The position numbers and the translations under genes are program-made. A stretch of DNA of 64,000 bases from Ureibacillus aquaedulcis (GTDB lineage Bacteria; Bacillota; Bacilli; Bacillales_A; Planococcaceae), in assembly GCF_030418165.1 (NCBI RefSeq), contig NZ_JAUHTQ010000003.1, positions 124,001 through 188,000 of the forward strand, written 5' to 3'. Below the pieces are notes generated by a model. It saw nothing but the letters and a program-made list of their open reading frames with translations, was not told where the DNA came from and did not search any database. Below are positions 25,095-33,680 of this stretch, piece by piece. Numbering within the stretch: position 1 is the stretch's first letter; each line of letters begins with the position of its first letter.

Positions 25095-25343
25095 ATGAAC
25101 CAAGCAAAAGATTTGAATCCTGGCAAAAATGAAAAATATGATGGCCCTAAAATTAAAGTTCATGTAAACCCGCAAATTACGAACCGTGATACACAAGCGC
25201 AGGCTCAATTTGAAGCGCAAGCTCAGTTGCAAGCGGAGTTACAAGCTCAATTCGAAGCGCAAGCTCAGTTGCAAGCTCAATTTCAAGCACAGGTGCAAGC
25301 TCAATTACAAAGAATCTTCGAGTTACTAAAACGAAAATCATAA
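25095..25343 (+). CDS. Gln-Ala-Gln repeat protein B
   Basis: An 82-aa paralogue of the preceding protein, 55 bases downstream and with its own strong AGGAGGTGATT site. The head has a longer charged start, then KVHVNPQITNRDTQ, matching the VNPxInNxDTQ motif of protein A. The repeats run to about residue 70 in [L/F/V]-[Q/E]-A-[Q/E] units with the same six-residue insertions. The tail LQRIFELLKRKS matches LQQILDLLK. A bidirectional terminator follows, so the two genes form one unit and presumably a hetero-assembly. Confidence 0.75.
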   Translation: MNQAKDLNPGKNEKYDGPKIKVHVNPQITNRDTQAQAQFEAQAQLQAELQAQFEAQAQLQAQFQAQVQAQLQRIFELLKRKS

Positions 25344-25394
25344 GAATGCCTATCTTTATGTAGTTTTATTGATTGTTGGTTTTTAAGAGGATAT

Positions 25395-25430
25395 AAAAGA
25401 CCGTTTGTGAAATATCATTCGGTCTTTTTG
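25395..25430. terminator. bidirectional intrinsic terminator
   Basis: Stem AAAAGACCG / CGGTCTTTT. It sits between the converging Gln-Ala-repeat and phosphatase genes, with T-runs on both strands. Confidence 0.8.
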
Positions 25431-25448
25431 GTAAGTTTAAGATATATT

Positions 25449-26009
25449 TTATTTTCCATTGATTAACAATCTTTGTACGCTTTTTAGCACTTTACCATCA
25501 AAAGTTAATTTATATATATCTGGCATATTGAGATTTTGCCAGAAGGAAAAATCATACTCTCCGTTAAAAAAATTCATGATCAAAACCATTATATTTCCAT
25601 GGGTGCCGATAACTATATTTTCTCCTTTGTACTTCTCTAGTATGGTAAATGTGGTTTCTACCCCCCTTTTTTGAGCTACAAAGTTTGACTCTCCACCTTC
25701 CCAAGAGAAGTTGTAGTCTTCCCATACTTTCTCTATTGCAATAGTAAAATCCTTGGCAGGGACTGTGGTTAAAGTACGTTCTTTCAAACCATCTATAATA
25801 TCTATTTCTGTATTTATGTATTGTGCTATGCCTTCGACAGTTTGAATAGCTCGTTTATATGGACTTGAAACAACAATACCAATTTCCTCTGTTTTTAATA
25901 ATTTTGTTACCATTGTGGCATCAGCAAAACCTTTTTCCGATAAAGGTCTATTTAATTCATCAGATGTATATGCAGAGTGTGCGTGCCTAACAAAATATAA
26001 ATTAGTCAA
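25449..26009 (-). CDS. histidine phosphatase family protein
   Basis: A 186-aa phosphoglycerate-mutase-like phosphatase. The N-terminal LYFVRHAHSAYT carries the catalytic His (RHA rather than RHG), SSPYKRAIQT supplies the second phosphate-binding Arg, Glu lies in LKERTL, and GTHGNI near residue 137 holds the second His. The substrate is unknown; members act on small phosphoesters. It starts with TTG 26009 after AAGGAGCTGAGAAA. Confidence 0.85.
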   Translation of the reverse strand: MTNLYFVRHAHSAYTSDELNRPLSEKGFADATMVTKLLKTEEIGIVVSSPYKRAIQTVEGIAQYINTEIDIIDGLKERTLTTVPAKDFTIAIEKVWEDYNFSWEGGESNFVAQKRGVETTFTILEKYKGENIVIGTHGNIMVLIMNFFNGEYDFSFWQNLNMPDIYKLTFDGKVLKSVQRLLINGK

Positions 26010-26090
26010 TTTCTCAGCTCCTTACAATAACAACAATGTCCTATTTTAACATTGCCCACTACCTGAATTGTTTTATATATTAATGTTTCT

Positions 26091-26155
26091 ATTACTCAAC
26101 AATCTGGCCCGTTTACTGAAAAAGGCACAATTACTCATGAATTGTGGCGAAAGTG
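26091..26155. repeat. intergenic palindromic element, copy 15
   Basis: TTACTCAACAATCTGGCCCGTTTACTGAAAAAGGCACAATTACTCATGAATTGTGGCG. It lies 32 bases after the stop of the minus-strand DinB gene. Confidence 0.8.
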
Positions 26156-26186
26156 GAAAATCGTTAATCAACTGAAGCCCCTTTAT

Positions 26187-26663
26187 TTAATAAGAATGAA
26201 TAGAATTAAATTTCCTTCCTATAAAATTAGCAGGTACTGGGCTGAGTTCTAGTTCTCTTGACCAAATCGAGAGTTGACCAATGTGATGAATTTCGTGTGC
26301 AATTATATGTTGCAATATTTCCACAACAGTATATTTATCTTCATCCCAAGGGACACATACTTCTATCTCTTTTAATTCATCTAAATTTTTTTTTAGAAAT
26401 TCTGCTATTTCATTTCGAAATCTATCAGAAAGAGATTTAACCTTTTCAGGCGAATCATAATCTGCAAATTCAAATACTAAGTCTTCTTTGCCTTGAATAC
26501 CGCGTAGCCAACTATATTCAACATCAATAATATGAAAAAGAGTATATAAAATACTCCCTACTCCACCAGTTCTGTCTTTTATCAACTCCTCATTTGAAAG
26601 TTGGTTACACCATTCAAACCATTCGTCTCTTACCTGCCAGTTATATTCAAAAAAACTTATCAA
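26187..26663 (-). CDS. DinB-family protein
   Basis: A 158-aa four-helix-bundle protein of the DinB/YfiT superfamily, with three metal-ligand histidines: LFHIIDVEYSWLRGI (about residue 44) and IAHEIHHIGQLSIW (about 127 and 131). Family members include thiol transferases and uncharacterised stress or damage-induced proteins. I chose TTG 26663 (GGAG 8 bases upstream; product MISFFEYNWQVRDEWF) over GTG 26672, which overlaps the ribosome site. Confidence 0.85.
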   Translation of the reverse strand: MISFFEYNWQVRDEWFEWCNQLSNEELIKDRTGGVGSILYTLFHIIDVEYSWLRGIQGKEDLVFEFADYDSPEKVKSLSDRFRNEIAEFLKKNLDELKEIEVCVPWDEDKYTVVEILQHIIAHEIHHIGQLSIWSRELELSPVPANFIGRKFNSIHSY

Positions 26664-26792
26664 TGTAAACACTCCAATATAATTGTTTATAACTATAAGA
26701 ATTGGCTTCTTATTATTAAGATCTCTCTTTTTATTTTAAGTATTCTGCTCTATTAGTTTAAGTATCTTTCTTTACACTCTTGCTTAAATTGA

Positions 26793-26894
26793 AACATAAA
26801 TATCCAAATTCAGTAGTTGTTATTAGGCTATAAGGCCCTTAATAAAAGTAGATGCAATCCTTATTAAAGAAATTCGCCCGTTTGTTGAATAATG
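26793..26894. repeat. intergenic palindromic element, copy 16 with left flank
   Basis: Left flank AACATAAATATCC (26793-26805). Then TAGGCTATAAGGCCC, a degraded core TGCAATCC...GAAATTCGCCC, and right arm GTTTGTTGAATAATG. It lies just after the stop of the minus-strand gene at 26918. Confidence 0.7.
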
Positions 26895-26917
26895 AAAAAT
26901 CTTAAACAGTTGCATGT

Positions 26918-27562
26918 TTAAAGAAATGGATGGTAAACCAAAAAATAACCTATTAAAGAGATAGCTACGATGGTTGCTATATAAATTAACTTATTATTTA
27001 CTTTTTGATAAAACCAATAACCTAATATTATTAAACTTAGGGAATCAAAAATTAATTGAAATAAAAATGTATGATTGTTATATAAATAGATACTTACTCC
27101 AATTGTTTCGGCAGCTAATCCGCTTACAGGCAATGCGTACAAAAAGTTACTGGTTTTGTTATTTTTGTTCCAAAAGTAAAGTACATAACTAATAGCACTA
27201 CACACTAAGGCAAAAACACTATACAGTATAAAAAGATGCCATTGAAAATCTTCATTGTAGAATCTTGGGATAAAAAAACCAAGTAGATACTTCAAATAAT
27301 AAAAACTAAAATTCATGCTTAATATGTATAATAAAACGTTAATAGCGGCATTTTTATTTGAGGAACTAAAATAAATAATTAATGTCACTGTTAACATCCA
27401 AAAACCAAATAAAGTGGCTATTGAGCTGAAACTCCATAAATCATCGTTTGGTAAAAAGTCCGTTAATCTAGTTAGAATTCCTGCAACCAATCCAAACCCG
27501 ACAAAAAGTAGGTAGGACTTCAATTGGATTTGGATTTTTTGGCGATGTACTGCAACTGTCAT
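26918..27562 (-). CDS. multi-helix membrane protein (DUF6518-like)
   Basis: A 214-aa protein with about seven helices. The segment LPNDDLWSFSSIATLFGFWM (about residues 37-56) resembles the DUF6518 group of Firmicute membrane proteins, a family call I hold loosely. GGAGGAGAATTTGA precedes ATG 27562. No transport or enzyme motif is visible. Confidence 0.6.
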   Translation of the reverse strand: MTVAVHRQKIQIQLKSYLLFVGFGLVAGILTRLTDFLPNDDLWSFSSIATLFGFWMLTVTLIIYFSSSNKNAAINVLLYILSMNFSFYYLKYLLGFFIPRFYNEDFQWHLFILYSVFALVCSAISYVLYFWNKNNKTSNFLYALPVSGLAAETIGVSIYLYNNHTFLFQLIFDSLSLIILGYWFYQKVNNKLIYIATIVAISLIGYFLVYHPFL

Positions 27563-27621
27563 TCAAATTCTCCTCCACATTGCAAGAAAAGCATATTTAT
27601 TTACAATACAATTCCAATTAT

Positions 27622-27690
27622 AACATAAATATACATTTATTCCGTTAAATGGACCTACTGCTGAAAAAGGCACACTGAACTGCACCCCGA
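27622..27690. repeat. intergenic palindromic element, copy 17 (partial)
   Basis: Left flank AACATAAATATACATTT, then TCCGTTAAATGGACC and CTGAAAAAGGCACACTGAACTGCACC. The inner stem is shortened. Confidence 0.6.
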
Positions 27691-28250
27691 CTAACGCATC
27701 TTCCTTCCTTCCAGCACTAAATAATTCAGTCAAAATCTCACGTCCTTTTGAAAATAAAAGAAGAGAAGCACTCTACTATATAATAATAACTAAATTCCCT
27801 AATATTTCCTTATTCTATCTAGACCGCTTCCTTTAACATACATAGAGTTGTTCTAGTATTGCACATATAAGTTTAAATGAATTGTTAAACATTGAGCCAA
27901 GTAGATACTACCCTAAATTTTATGAAAGAAATTTAAATACCCCTACCCGTTCCCATTGTTCAAATGTTTCATTTGCTTATCCCCTTTCTAAGAAATATTT
28001 TTTTTATAAAGCAAAACACCGTTAACAACCTACTTGAAAGGGTTTGTGGATCATCATTTCTAATGAATTTACTGCAAAACCGAAGAACTTTTGTTTAGCA
28101 ACCACTTGATTGTGTTATTTACAGTATTAAGTATTTTATTTTTAAAGGAAAACTCAAATAAAGCATTCTTAACTTAAATGAATGAAATGATTAGAGCTCG
28201 ATTATTTCAATCTTCATTTAAAATTAATTTCTCAGGGGACGTGGTTTCTA
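27691..28250. other. AT-rich intergenic region before the symporter gene
   Basis: No coding frame, tRNA-like fold or riboswitch motif was recognised. The ribosome site GGGGACGTGG of the symporter gene lies at the right end. Confidence 0.5.
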
Positions 28251-29795
28251 ATGTTAGAAATAGTAAACTTTTTAAATAAGTATATCTGGAGTAATGCGCT
28301 CGTTTTTTTATTCTTGGCTGTTGGCCTAATTTTCACTTTGAGAACAAAGTTTATCCAAGTTCGACGCTTTAAAGATATGATCACATTACTGTTTGAAAAA
28401 AATAATGATAATGCTGGCATCTCTTCATTCCAGGCATTGGCGATGTCGCTTGGAAGTCGTATCGGTACAGGTAATATTGTTGGTGTCGCTACGGCCATCA
28501 GCCTCGGTGGTCCTGGTGCAGTTTTCTGGATGTGGGTTATGGGATTCTTAGGTGCCGCTACTTCATTTATCGAAATTACCCTTTCGCAAATTTTCAAAAG
28601 TAAAATCGATGGAGAATATCGTGGAGGTACGCCATTTTACATATATAAAGGGCTGAACCTTAAATGGTTTTCAATCATTTCCGCCACGATTCTGATTATC
28701 GTTATCGGGATTTTGTGGCCGACTGTTCAGGCAAATACAATTGCCTTAACTGTTCAGGATTCATTTAATATACCCCCACTAGCAACAGGTCTTCTGCTTG
28801 CTGCTTTTATGGCCATTATCATTTATGGTGGTGTCAAACGTATTGCCACAGTTTCAGAATACTTGGTGCCGTTCATGGCATTGGCATATGTGGCGATTTG
28901 TATCGCATTATTGGTACTGAACTTTTCAGAAATTCCTGCGATGTTATCACTGATTGTAACAAGTGCACTTAATTTGAACGCTACATTTGCCGGCCTGCTT
29001 GGTACAGCCATTGCAATGGGTGTACAGCGCGGTGTATTCTCAAGTGCTGCCGGTTTAGGTACGGAAACCTTTGAATCTGGCGCTTCAAGTGTTTCGCATC
29101 CTGCTAAACAAGGTTTAGTACAAGCTTTTTCCATCTATATTGATACATTCGTTATTTGTACAGCAACAGCGCTGATGATTTTGATTACAGGTATGTACAA
29201 TGTTGTGCCAAGCGCTGGCGAAGCAATTGTAACCAACTTCCCAGGTGCTGACCCTGAACTTTATACACAGGCCGCTATAAGTACACTGATTTCCCCAACA
29301 TTCGGTCAATACTTTATGTCAATTTCTTTATTCCTGTTCTGTTTTACTACGTTAATTACCTACTTCTACAAAATGGATACGAATATCGCTTTCATTAAAG
29401 AAATGCTGAATATGGACAAAGCAGGTAAATACATTACGCATGTTGCCCGCATCGGACTTCTTGGCATGGTTGTTTTCGGAGCAGTGAATTCTGCAACGCT
29501 GATTTGGGCCATTACCGATTTAGGTGTCGGTCTGCTCGGCTGGGTGAATGTCATCACCATTTTGCTGCTTTCTAAAACCGCTTTAACTGCGCTTAAAGAT
29601 TATGATACACAAAAAAGTTTGGGGCTTAACCCATCATTCAACCCGATTATATTAGGCATTAAAAACGCCGATTTCTGGGAAGATCTTGAGGCGAGATCCC
29701 CTATACCAAAGACCGTTTCTTCAAAGGGAAGGACGGTAGTAGCGAAAAAAGTCAAAGAGCGCCTGTTACCGGTCCCAAACCCTTTTTCTGAATAA
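28251..29795 (+). CDS. alanine/glycine:cation symporter (AGCS family)
   Basis: A 514-aa sodium:alanine symporter family protein (AlsT/AgcS type), with about eleven helices. Signatures include SSFQALAMSLGSRIGTGNIVGVATAI (about residues 61-86), GGPGAVFWMWVMGFLGAATSF and GVQRGVFSSAAGLGTETF in the second half. It imports alanine or glycine (or, in AlsT-like members, glutamine) with Na+ or H+. The C-terminal cytoplasmic tail is long (about 55 residues) and basic. It is monocistronic, followed by an element of the palindromic family. Confidence 0.9.
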   Translation: MLEIVNFLNKYIWSNALVFLFLAVGLIFTLRTKFIQVRRFKDMITLLFEKNNDNAGISSFQALAMSLGSRIGTGNIVGVATAISLGGPGAVFWMWVMGFLGAATSFIEITLSQIFKSKIDGEYRGGTPFYIYKGLNLKWFSIISATILIIVIGILWPTVQANTIALTVQDSFNIPPLATGLLLAAFMAIIIYGGVKRIATVSEYLVPFMALAYVAICIALLVLNFSEIPAMLSLIVTSALNLNATFAGLLGTAIAMGVQRGVFSSAAGLGTETFESGASSVSHPAKQGLVQAFSIYIDTFVICTATALMILITGMYNVVPSAGEAIVTNFPGADPELYTQAAISTLISPTFGQYFMSISLFLFCFTTLITYFYKMDTNIAFIKEMLNMDKAGKYITHVARIGLLGMVVFGAVNSATLIWAITDLGVGLLGWVNVITILLLSKTALTALKDYDTQKSLGLNPSFNPIILGIKNADFWEDLEARSPIPKTVSSKGRTVVAKKVKERLLPVPNPFSE

Positions 29796-29820
29796 CGGAC
29801 AAGCCGACCCACGCTGATTC

Positions 29821-29895
29821 TTATTCGACAATCTGGCCCTTTTCATGAAGAAAGGCCCTCTCCTTTTCAAGGAAAGCGCCCGATTGTTGAATTAA
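29821..29895. repeat. intergenic palindromic element, copy 18
   Basis: Complete second-subtype copy: TTATTCGACAATCTGGCCC...AAGAAAGGCCCTCTCCTTTTCAAGGAAAGCGCCCGATTGTTGAATTAA. Here it follows a plus-strand gene. Its right flank matches that of copy 4. Confidence 0.85.
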
Positions 29896-29917
29896 CGATT
29901 AGCTTTTATTAGCTAGT

Positions 29918-29966
29918 TTATTGAGAAAGACACAATCCCTCTTCAAGAACTGCAACCAATAGTTGG
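29918..29966. repeat. intergenic palindromic element, copy 19 (partial, tandem to copy 18)
   Basis: TTTATTGAGAAAGACACAATCCCTCTTCAAGAACTGCAACC: a degraded first-subtype core placed directly after copy 18. Confidence 0.6.
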
Positions 29967-30448
29967 AGTTCGAAGGATTGGCCATTTTAAAATGGTTCAC
30001 GACTTAAAAACATTCTATACCATCAATAGCTTCTCTAATGGCATTTACTAGCCGTCCAGTTTTTGTTCCCAAAGTTAAGTTTAGTTTTTTTAGTCCTCTA
30101 ATCCCTTTCTATGCTCTCACACCACACATATAAGAAAATGACGCATAGGGAATAGCAATAATTTAACTATCACTGTAAATATCTTTTGTAATATACATAA
30201 AAGCATTCGTCTCTTTTAAAATATTGATCTTGTAATATCAATAGCCACCGTTTTTGTTATGCCGCCTCTAACCTTCTCTATATTCTCTCAGCCGTCTCTT
30301 TCCATTTTTCTAATACCTATTGTAATTTCCCAAAGATACTAGCGCCACTAGCATTTTCTTGAAAACTTCCAGCCGCCATGCAAGCTACCACTGTTTAACT
30401 TTGCTTGTAGACGGGAACTAAAAGTACAAGAGTATTGGAGGAATTTCA
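29967..30448. other. intergenic region, nothing supported
   Basis: A minus-strand stretch ending TLGTKTGRLVNAIREAIDGI (about 30007-30090) reads somewhat like protein but has no start or ribosome site. Nothing else was seen; the PLD gene ribosome site TTGGAGG lies at the right end. Confidence 0.35.
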
Positions 30449-31912
30449 ATGAAAAAAGTTCAGAAGAAATGGAACAGCTGGAGTGGCAGAAAAAAAGTTA
30501 TAAGCGCTCTTATACTTCTTTTGATTTTGCTATATATAGGAGAAATGTTATGGCATACATATAAACCGTTGCCGGAGGACGTTTCCTATGAAGGAGACTT
30601 GCATAGAACAGACAATATTGAAATGCTAACGGATTTAACTTATGCGCAAGACCAGGAAGGGACCAATCGGAAACATGAGAATCATATATTTGATGAAGTT
30701 TACACGATGATTGATGAAGCCGAACAGTTTGTGGTGGTGGATTTCTTTTTGATGGATGGGTATTTCGATGAAAAAGAAGATTTCCCGTCAATCGCGAATA
30801 TCCTCTCTGGCAAGCTTGCCGAGAAAAAGAAAAACAATCCCGATATGCCGGTTGTTTTCATCACCGATCCGCTCAATAAGGGCTATGGCTCCTATGAAAC
30901 CCCGTGGTTCAAGAAGATGCGTGAAGCCGGGGTAGAAATTGTTTACACCGATTTAGAGCAGCTGCGGGATTCCACGCCGATTTATTCAGGCTTATACCGA
31001 TTAATTTTTCAATGGTTCGACCACAACGACAAAGGATGGATTGCCAACGCCATGTCAAGCAAAGCGCCAAAAATGACCGTATCTTCTTATTTGGAACTGC
31101 TCAACGTGAAAGCCAACCACCGCAAAGCGGCCGTTTCGGAAAAGGAAGCGATTATCACATCATCAAACCCGCATGACGCAAGTGGCTTCCACGGAAATCT
31201 TGGTTTGAAAGTAACGGGGCCCGTCATTAACGATATTCTGGAGGCGGAAGAAGCGGTGTCGCTCATGTCAGGTGGTCCGAAATTGCCGAGGGCTGATATG
31301 CCCCAGCAAGATGACGGCCAGTATGCTGTACAATATTTGACCGAGAAGAAAATTTTGGACGCACTGCTTAAAGATCTAGCGAATACAAAAGCAGGAGATA
31401 AAATTTGGATTGGCATGTACTTCATTGCCCAACGCGACATTGTCAACACCTTAACAGATGCAGCAAACCGGGGCGTGCAGGTAAATATGATTCTAGACCC
31501 AAATGAAAACTCATTCGGCCGGGAAAAGTCCGGTCTGCCGAATCGACCGGTTGTGAACGAGCTGCTTGAGGATACAAATGAACAAATCAACATTCGCTGG
31601 TACAACACCGTCGTCGGCCAATACCATACAAAAGCCATCTGGATTCAAACAGCGGAACAAACAATCATTTCAAGCGGTTCTGCCAACTATACGGAACGAA
31701 CCTTGGAGAATTACAACCTGGAAAGTAACGTACGCATCCTAGCTCCAAATGATAGCGCGCTCGCCTTGGATATGGAACGGTATTTTGAACGGCTTTGGAA
31801 GAATGAAGATGCCCTCTACACTCTTGAGGCGGAAGAATATCAGGATAACCTCTCCTGGTGGCAGCGCTGGATTTACACGGCTCAAAGAGCAGCCAAGGTA
31901 ACCACTTATTAA
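30449..31912 (+). CDS. membrane-anchored phospholipase D family protein
   Basis: A 487-aa protein with an N-terminal anchor helix (about residues 19-36) and two PLD catalytic motifs: NHRKAAVSEKEAIITSSNPH (about 221-240) and YHTKAIWIQTAEQTIISSGS followed by ANY (about 392-414). Both carry the H-x-K...S/N pattern. The two-motif layout is like cardiolipin synthases, but the spacing and single anchor differ from Cls, so a phospholipase or phosphatidyl-transferase on the outer membrane face is the safer call. TTGGAGGAATTTCA precedes ATG 30449. A strong terminator follows. Confidence 0.85.
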   Translation: MKKVQKKWNSWSGRKKVISALILLLILLYIGEMLWHTYKPLPEDVSYEGDLHRTDNIEMLTDLTYAQDQEGTNRKHENHIFDEVYTMIDEAEQFVVVDFFLMDGYFDEKEDFPSIANILSGKLAEKKKNNPDMPVVFITDPLNKGYGSYETPWFKKMREAGVEIVYTDLEQLRDSTPIYSGLYRLIFQWFDHNDKGWIANAMSSKAPKMTVSSYLELLNVKANHRKAAVSEKEAIITSSNPHDASGFHGNLGLKVTGPVINDILEAEEAVSLMSGGPKLPRADMPQQDDGQYAVQYLTEKKILDALLKDLANTKAGDKIWIGMYFIAQRDIVNTLTDAANRGVQVNMILDPNENSFGREKSGLPNRPVVNELLEDTNEQINIRWYNTVVGQYHTKAIWIQTAEQTIISSGSANYTERTLENYNLESNVRILAPNDSALALDMERYFERLWKNEDALYTLEAEEYQDNLSWWQRWIYTAQRAAKVTTY

Positions 31913-31914
31913 CG

Positions 31915-31958
31915 GAAAAAAGGAGATGCCTCCTATTTGAATGTGGCATCTCCTTTTT
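31915..31958 (+). terminator. intrinsic terminator of the PLD gene
   Basis: Stem AAAAAGGAGATGCC / GGCATCTCCTTTTT. Confidence 0.85.
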
Positions 31959-31969
31959 AAACGCTTTAC

Positions 31970-32040
31970 TCCAGAATATGGCCCTACAATTGATTAAAAA
32001 CTTTCCTTCCTCAAGGAAAGCGCCCGATTGTTGAATAAAA
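31970..32040. repeat. intergenic palindromic element, copy 20
   Basis: ACTCCAGAATATGGCCC...ACTTTCCTTCCTCAAGGAAAGCGCCCGATTGTTGAATAAAA. Second subtype with an intact right arm, between converging genes. Confidence 0.8.
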
Positions 32041-32058
32041 GCTCCTGCATATACGCCA

Positions 32059-32541
32059 TTATCTGCAAGAAACAGTTAATGCTTTTTTAACATATTTAAC
32101 GATAATTTTAATAAAAAAACCAATGCATATTCCTGAAATCAAAAATAGTATCGGTAAAAAAACAGGGCCCAATAGAACCCCGAATAGCTCTAATCTAGAG
32201 GAATAAGTTACCCCTATAGTTCCGAAATAGGCACTAAAGACAAATGGAAGAAAGATATAAGGGGATACCTCTCCCTCGGCATATCGATAAGCATCCCATA
32301 TTGCGAACATGTAAAGACAAGGATAAAACATGAGCCAAGCATAATTGGTATTTTCAATAGCTGCTTTCATGTTGCCTTGAAAGCTGTAGATAATCACTTT
32401 ATTTAAATTTGCTTGAACATTGATTAAAACTTCTAGTCCAACAAAAAAAACACCTTTAATAAACTGACCATTTAATATTTGTCCAAAGCCTGGTAATGCG
32501 ACACTCCAAAAGACTTTTTCAATTCGACCTTCCTTTGACAT
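32059..32541 (-). CDS. four-helix membrane protein with TM2-like start
   Basis: A 160-aa protein beginning SVALPGFGQILNGQFIKGVFF (about residues 13-33), a helix-hairpin pattern seen in TM2-like proteins, with three to four further helices. It starts 7 bases after the DUF3231 gene and has no strong ribosome site of its own, so translation is probably coupled. Function unknown. Confidence 0.65.
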   Translation of the reverse strand: MSKEGRIEKVFWSVALPGFGQILNGQFIKGVFFVGLEVLINVQANLNKVIIYSFQGNMKAAIENTNYAWLMFYPCLYMFAIWDAYRYAEGEVSPYIFLPFVFSAYFGTIGVTYSSRLELFGVLLGPVFLPILFLISGICIGFFIKIIVKYVKKALTVSCR

Positions 32542-32548
32542 TCTAAAA

Positions 32549-33571
32549 TTAATCCATAGTATCTTTTTTCTTCACGATTTGGTCCTTGTCAGTTGTTCCT
32601 GGTGGTTGTTCTAGCCATGCATGTTCAATCAAGATATCAAACCCATCTTTCGCATATTGAGCAACTTCACCCGATAATCGTTCATAGTGAAGAATGAGAT
32701 CACTTCTTTGGCTTGCCGCCGCCGACATTGCGTAATTTCCTATTCCTGATGAGTTTAATAAAGATATTGAAAACATAGTTAGCTTGTCGGAAAAAGGCGC
32801 ATCGATGGAATCTGTTATGCAAATATCAGATGATGCAGGAGCCTGTATATTATTCTCAAGTAAAACTTTTGCAAATACTTGAATGTGTTTCTGTGCAATA
32901 TCCCTTCCCCTTAACATATATTTTTGAACTTTTTCTATTGATGAACCTTGAGCAAAACTCTGGGCAATTTTTGTCCCTATGAGATTCGTTTGTATATTGA
33001 TGAATAAATGAGATATCTCAACCATGTTTAAAGGACGTTTATTGCTGAAAGGATTTAGCCCACTTAAATATTTTTTTGAGTCTACATAGTCAGTTTCGGT
33101 TGGATAAGCTACATAAGGTGCTCGTAAGAATAATCCTTTTGAAAGAAGAACATTCGAACAACTATTAAATAACTTTGATGATTCGTTCAGACCTTCAGTG
33201 AAATAATTTCGTATATCTTCCCTGGCACCCATAGAAGTGAATGTACTGAATGAGAGCATTCCAATTTTAGACATATGGTGAATATAATTTAACATAAACA
33301 TATCCGTGTACATTCGTGGCGCTTGCATATTAACATCCCCGTCTGTAAACCCAATAGGTGCCGGGATACGTTCTTCTTGAAATATGCTCGTTAATTTTTT
33401 TATATGTGCAGTTGAAAGATCGTAAGCAAACTGTACAATCGATTTGATTTCATCATCTTCTACATGTTTTAAAAAATAACCTAAGATGCACTTAGACATA
33501 CTATCATTCATATAGTTAGTCCATATTGAGGCTATTTCACTAGATGTAAGCTTTGTTTGATGTTCAGTCAT
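32549..33571 (-). CDS. DUF3231 family protein
   Basis: A 340-aa soluble, all-helical protein made of two related halves, as in DUF3231. Each half has a long helix pair with conserved polar residues (SEIASIWTNYMNDSMSKCIL, then EISHLFINIQTNLIGTKIAQ). The fold recalls ferritin-like bundles, but no di-iron motif is evident. DUF3231 genes are frequent in spore-forming Bacilli; the role is unknown. I chose ATG 33571 (TTTGGAGGTCAACCCAGCT upstream) over TTG 33589. It forms an operon with the downstream membrane protein. Confidence 0.8.
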   Translation of the reverse strand: MTEHQTKLTSSEIASIWTNYMNDSMSKCILGYFLKHVEDDEIKSIVQFAYDLSTAHIKKLTSIFQEERIPAPIGFTDGDVNMQAPRMYTDMFMLNYIHHMSKIGMLSFSTFTSMGAREDIRNYFTEGLNESSKLFNSCSNVLLSKGLFLRAPYVAYPTETDYVDSKKYLSGLNPFSNKRPLNMVEISHLFINIQTNLIGTKIAQSFAQGSSIEKVQKYMLRGRDIAQKHIQVFAKVLLENNIQAPASSDICITDSIDAPFSDKLTMFSISLLNSSGIGNYAMSAAASQRSDLILHYERLSGEVAQYAKDGFDILIEHAWLEQPPGTTDKDQIVKKKDTMD

Positions 33572-33680
33572 AGCTGGGTTGACCTCCAAAGAATGATTTT
33601 AGACATGAATCTATTCTTTGCAATAACTCACATTTTATGAGCGAACCCAAATAACCCTTGACTTTATTTCCTCTTGTACA

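Noticed and set aside
24880..25330. Short DNA repeats (CAAGCTCAATTGCAAGCACAGG type) considered as a CRISPR or minisatellite only
   Set aside because: They keep an open reading frame with strong ribosome sites and conserved non-repeat ends in two paralogues, so they are coding repeats.
31087..31638. 183-codon minus-strand ORF inside the PLD gene
   Set aside because: Antisense shadow of a gene with both catalytic motifs; no ribosome site or family signal.
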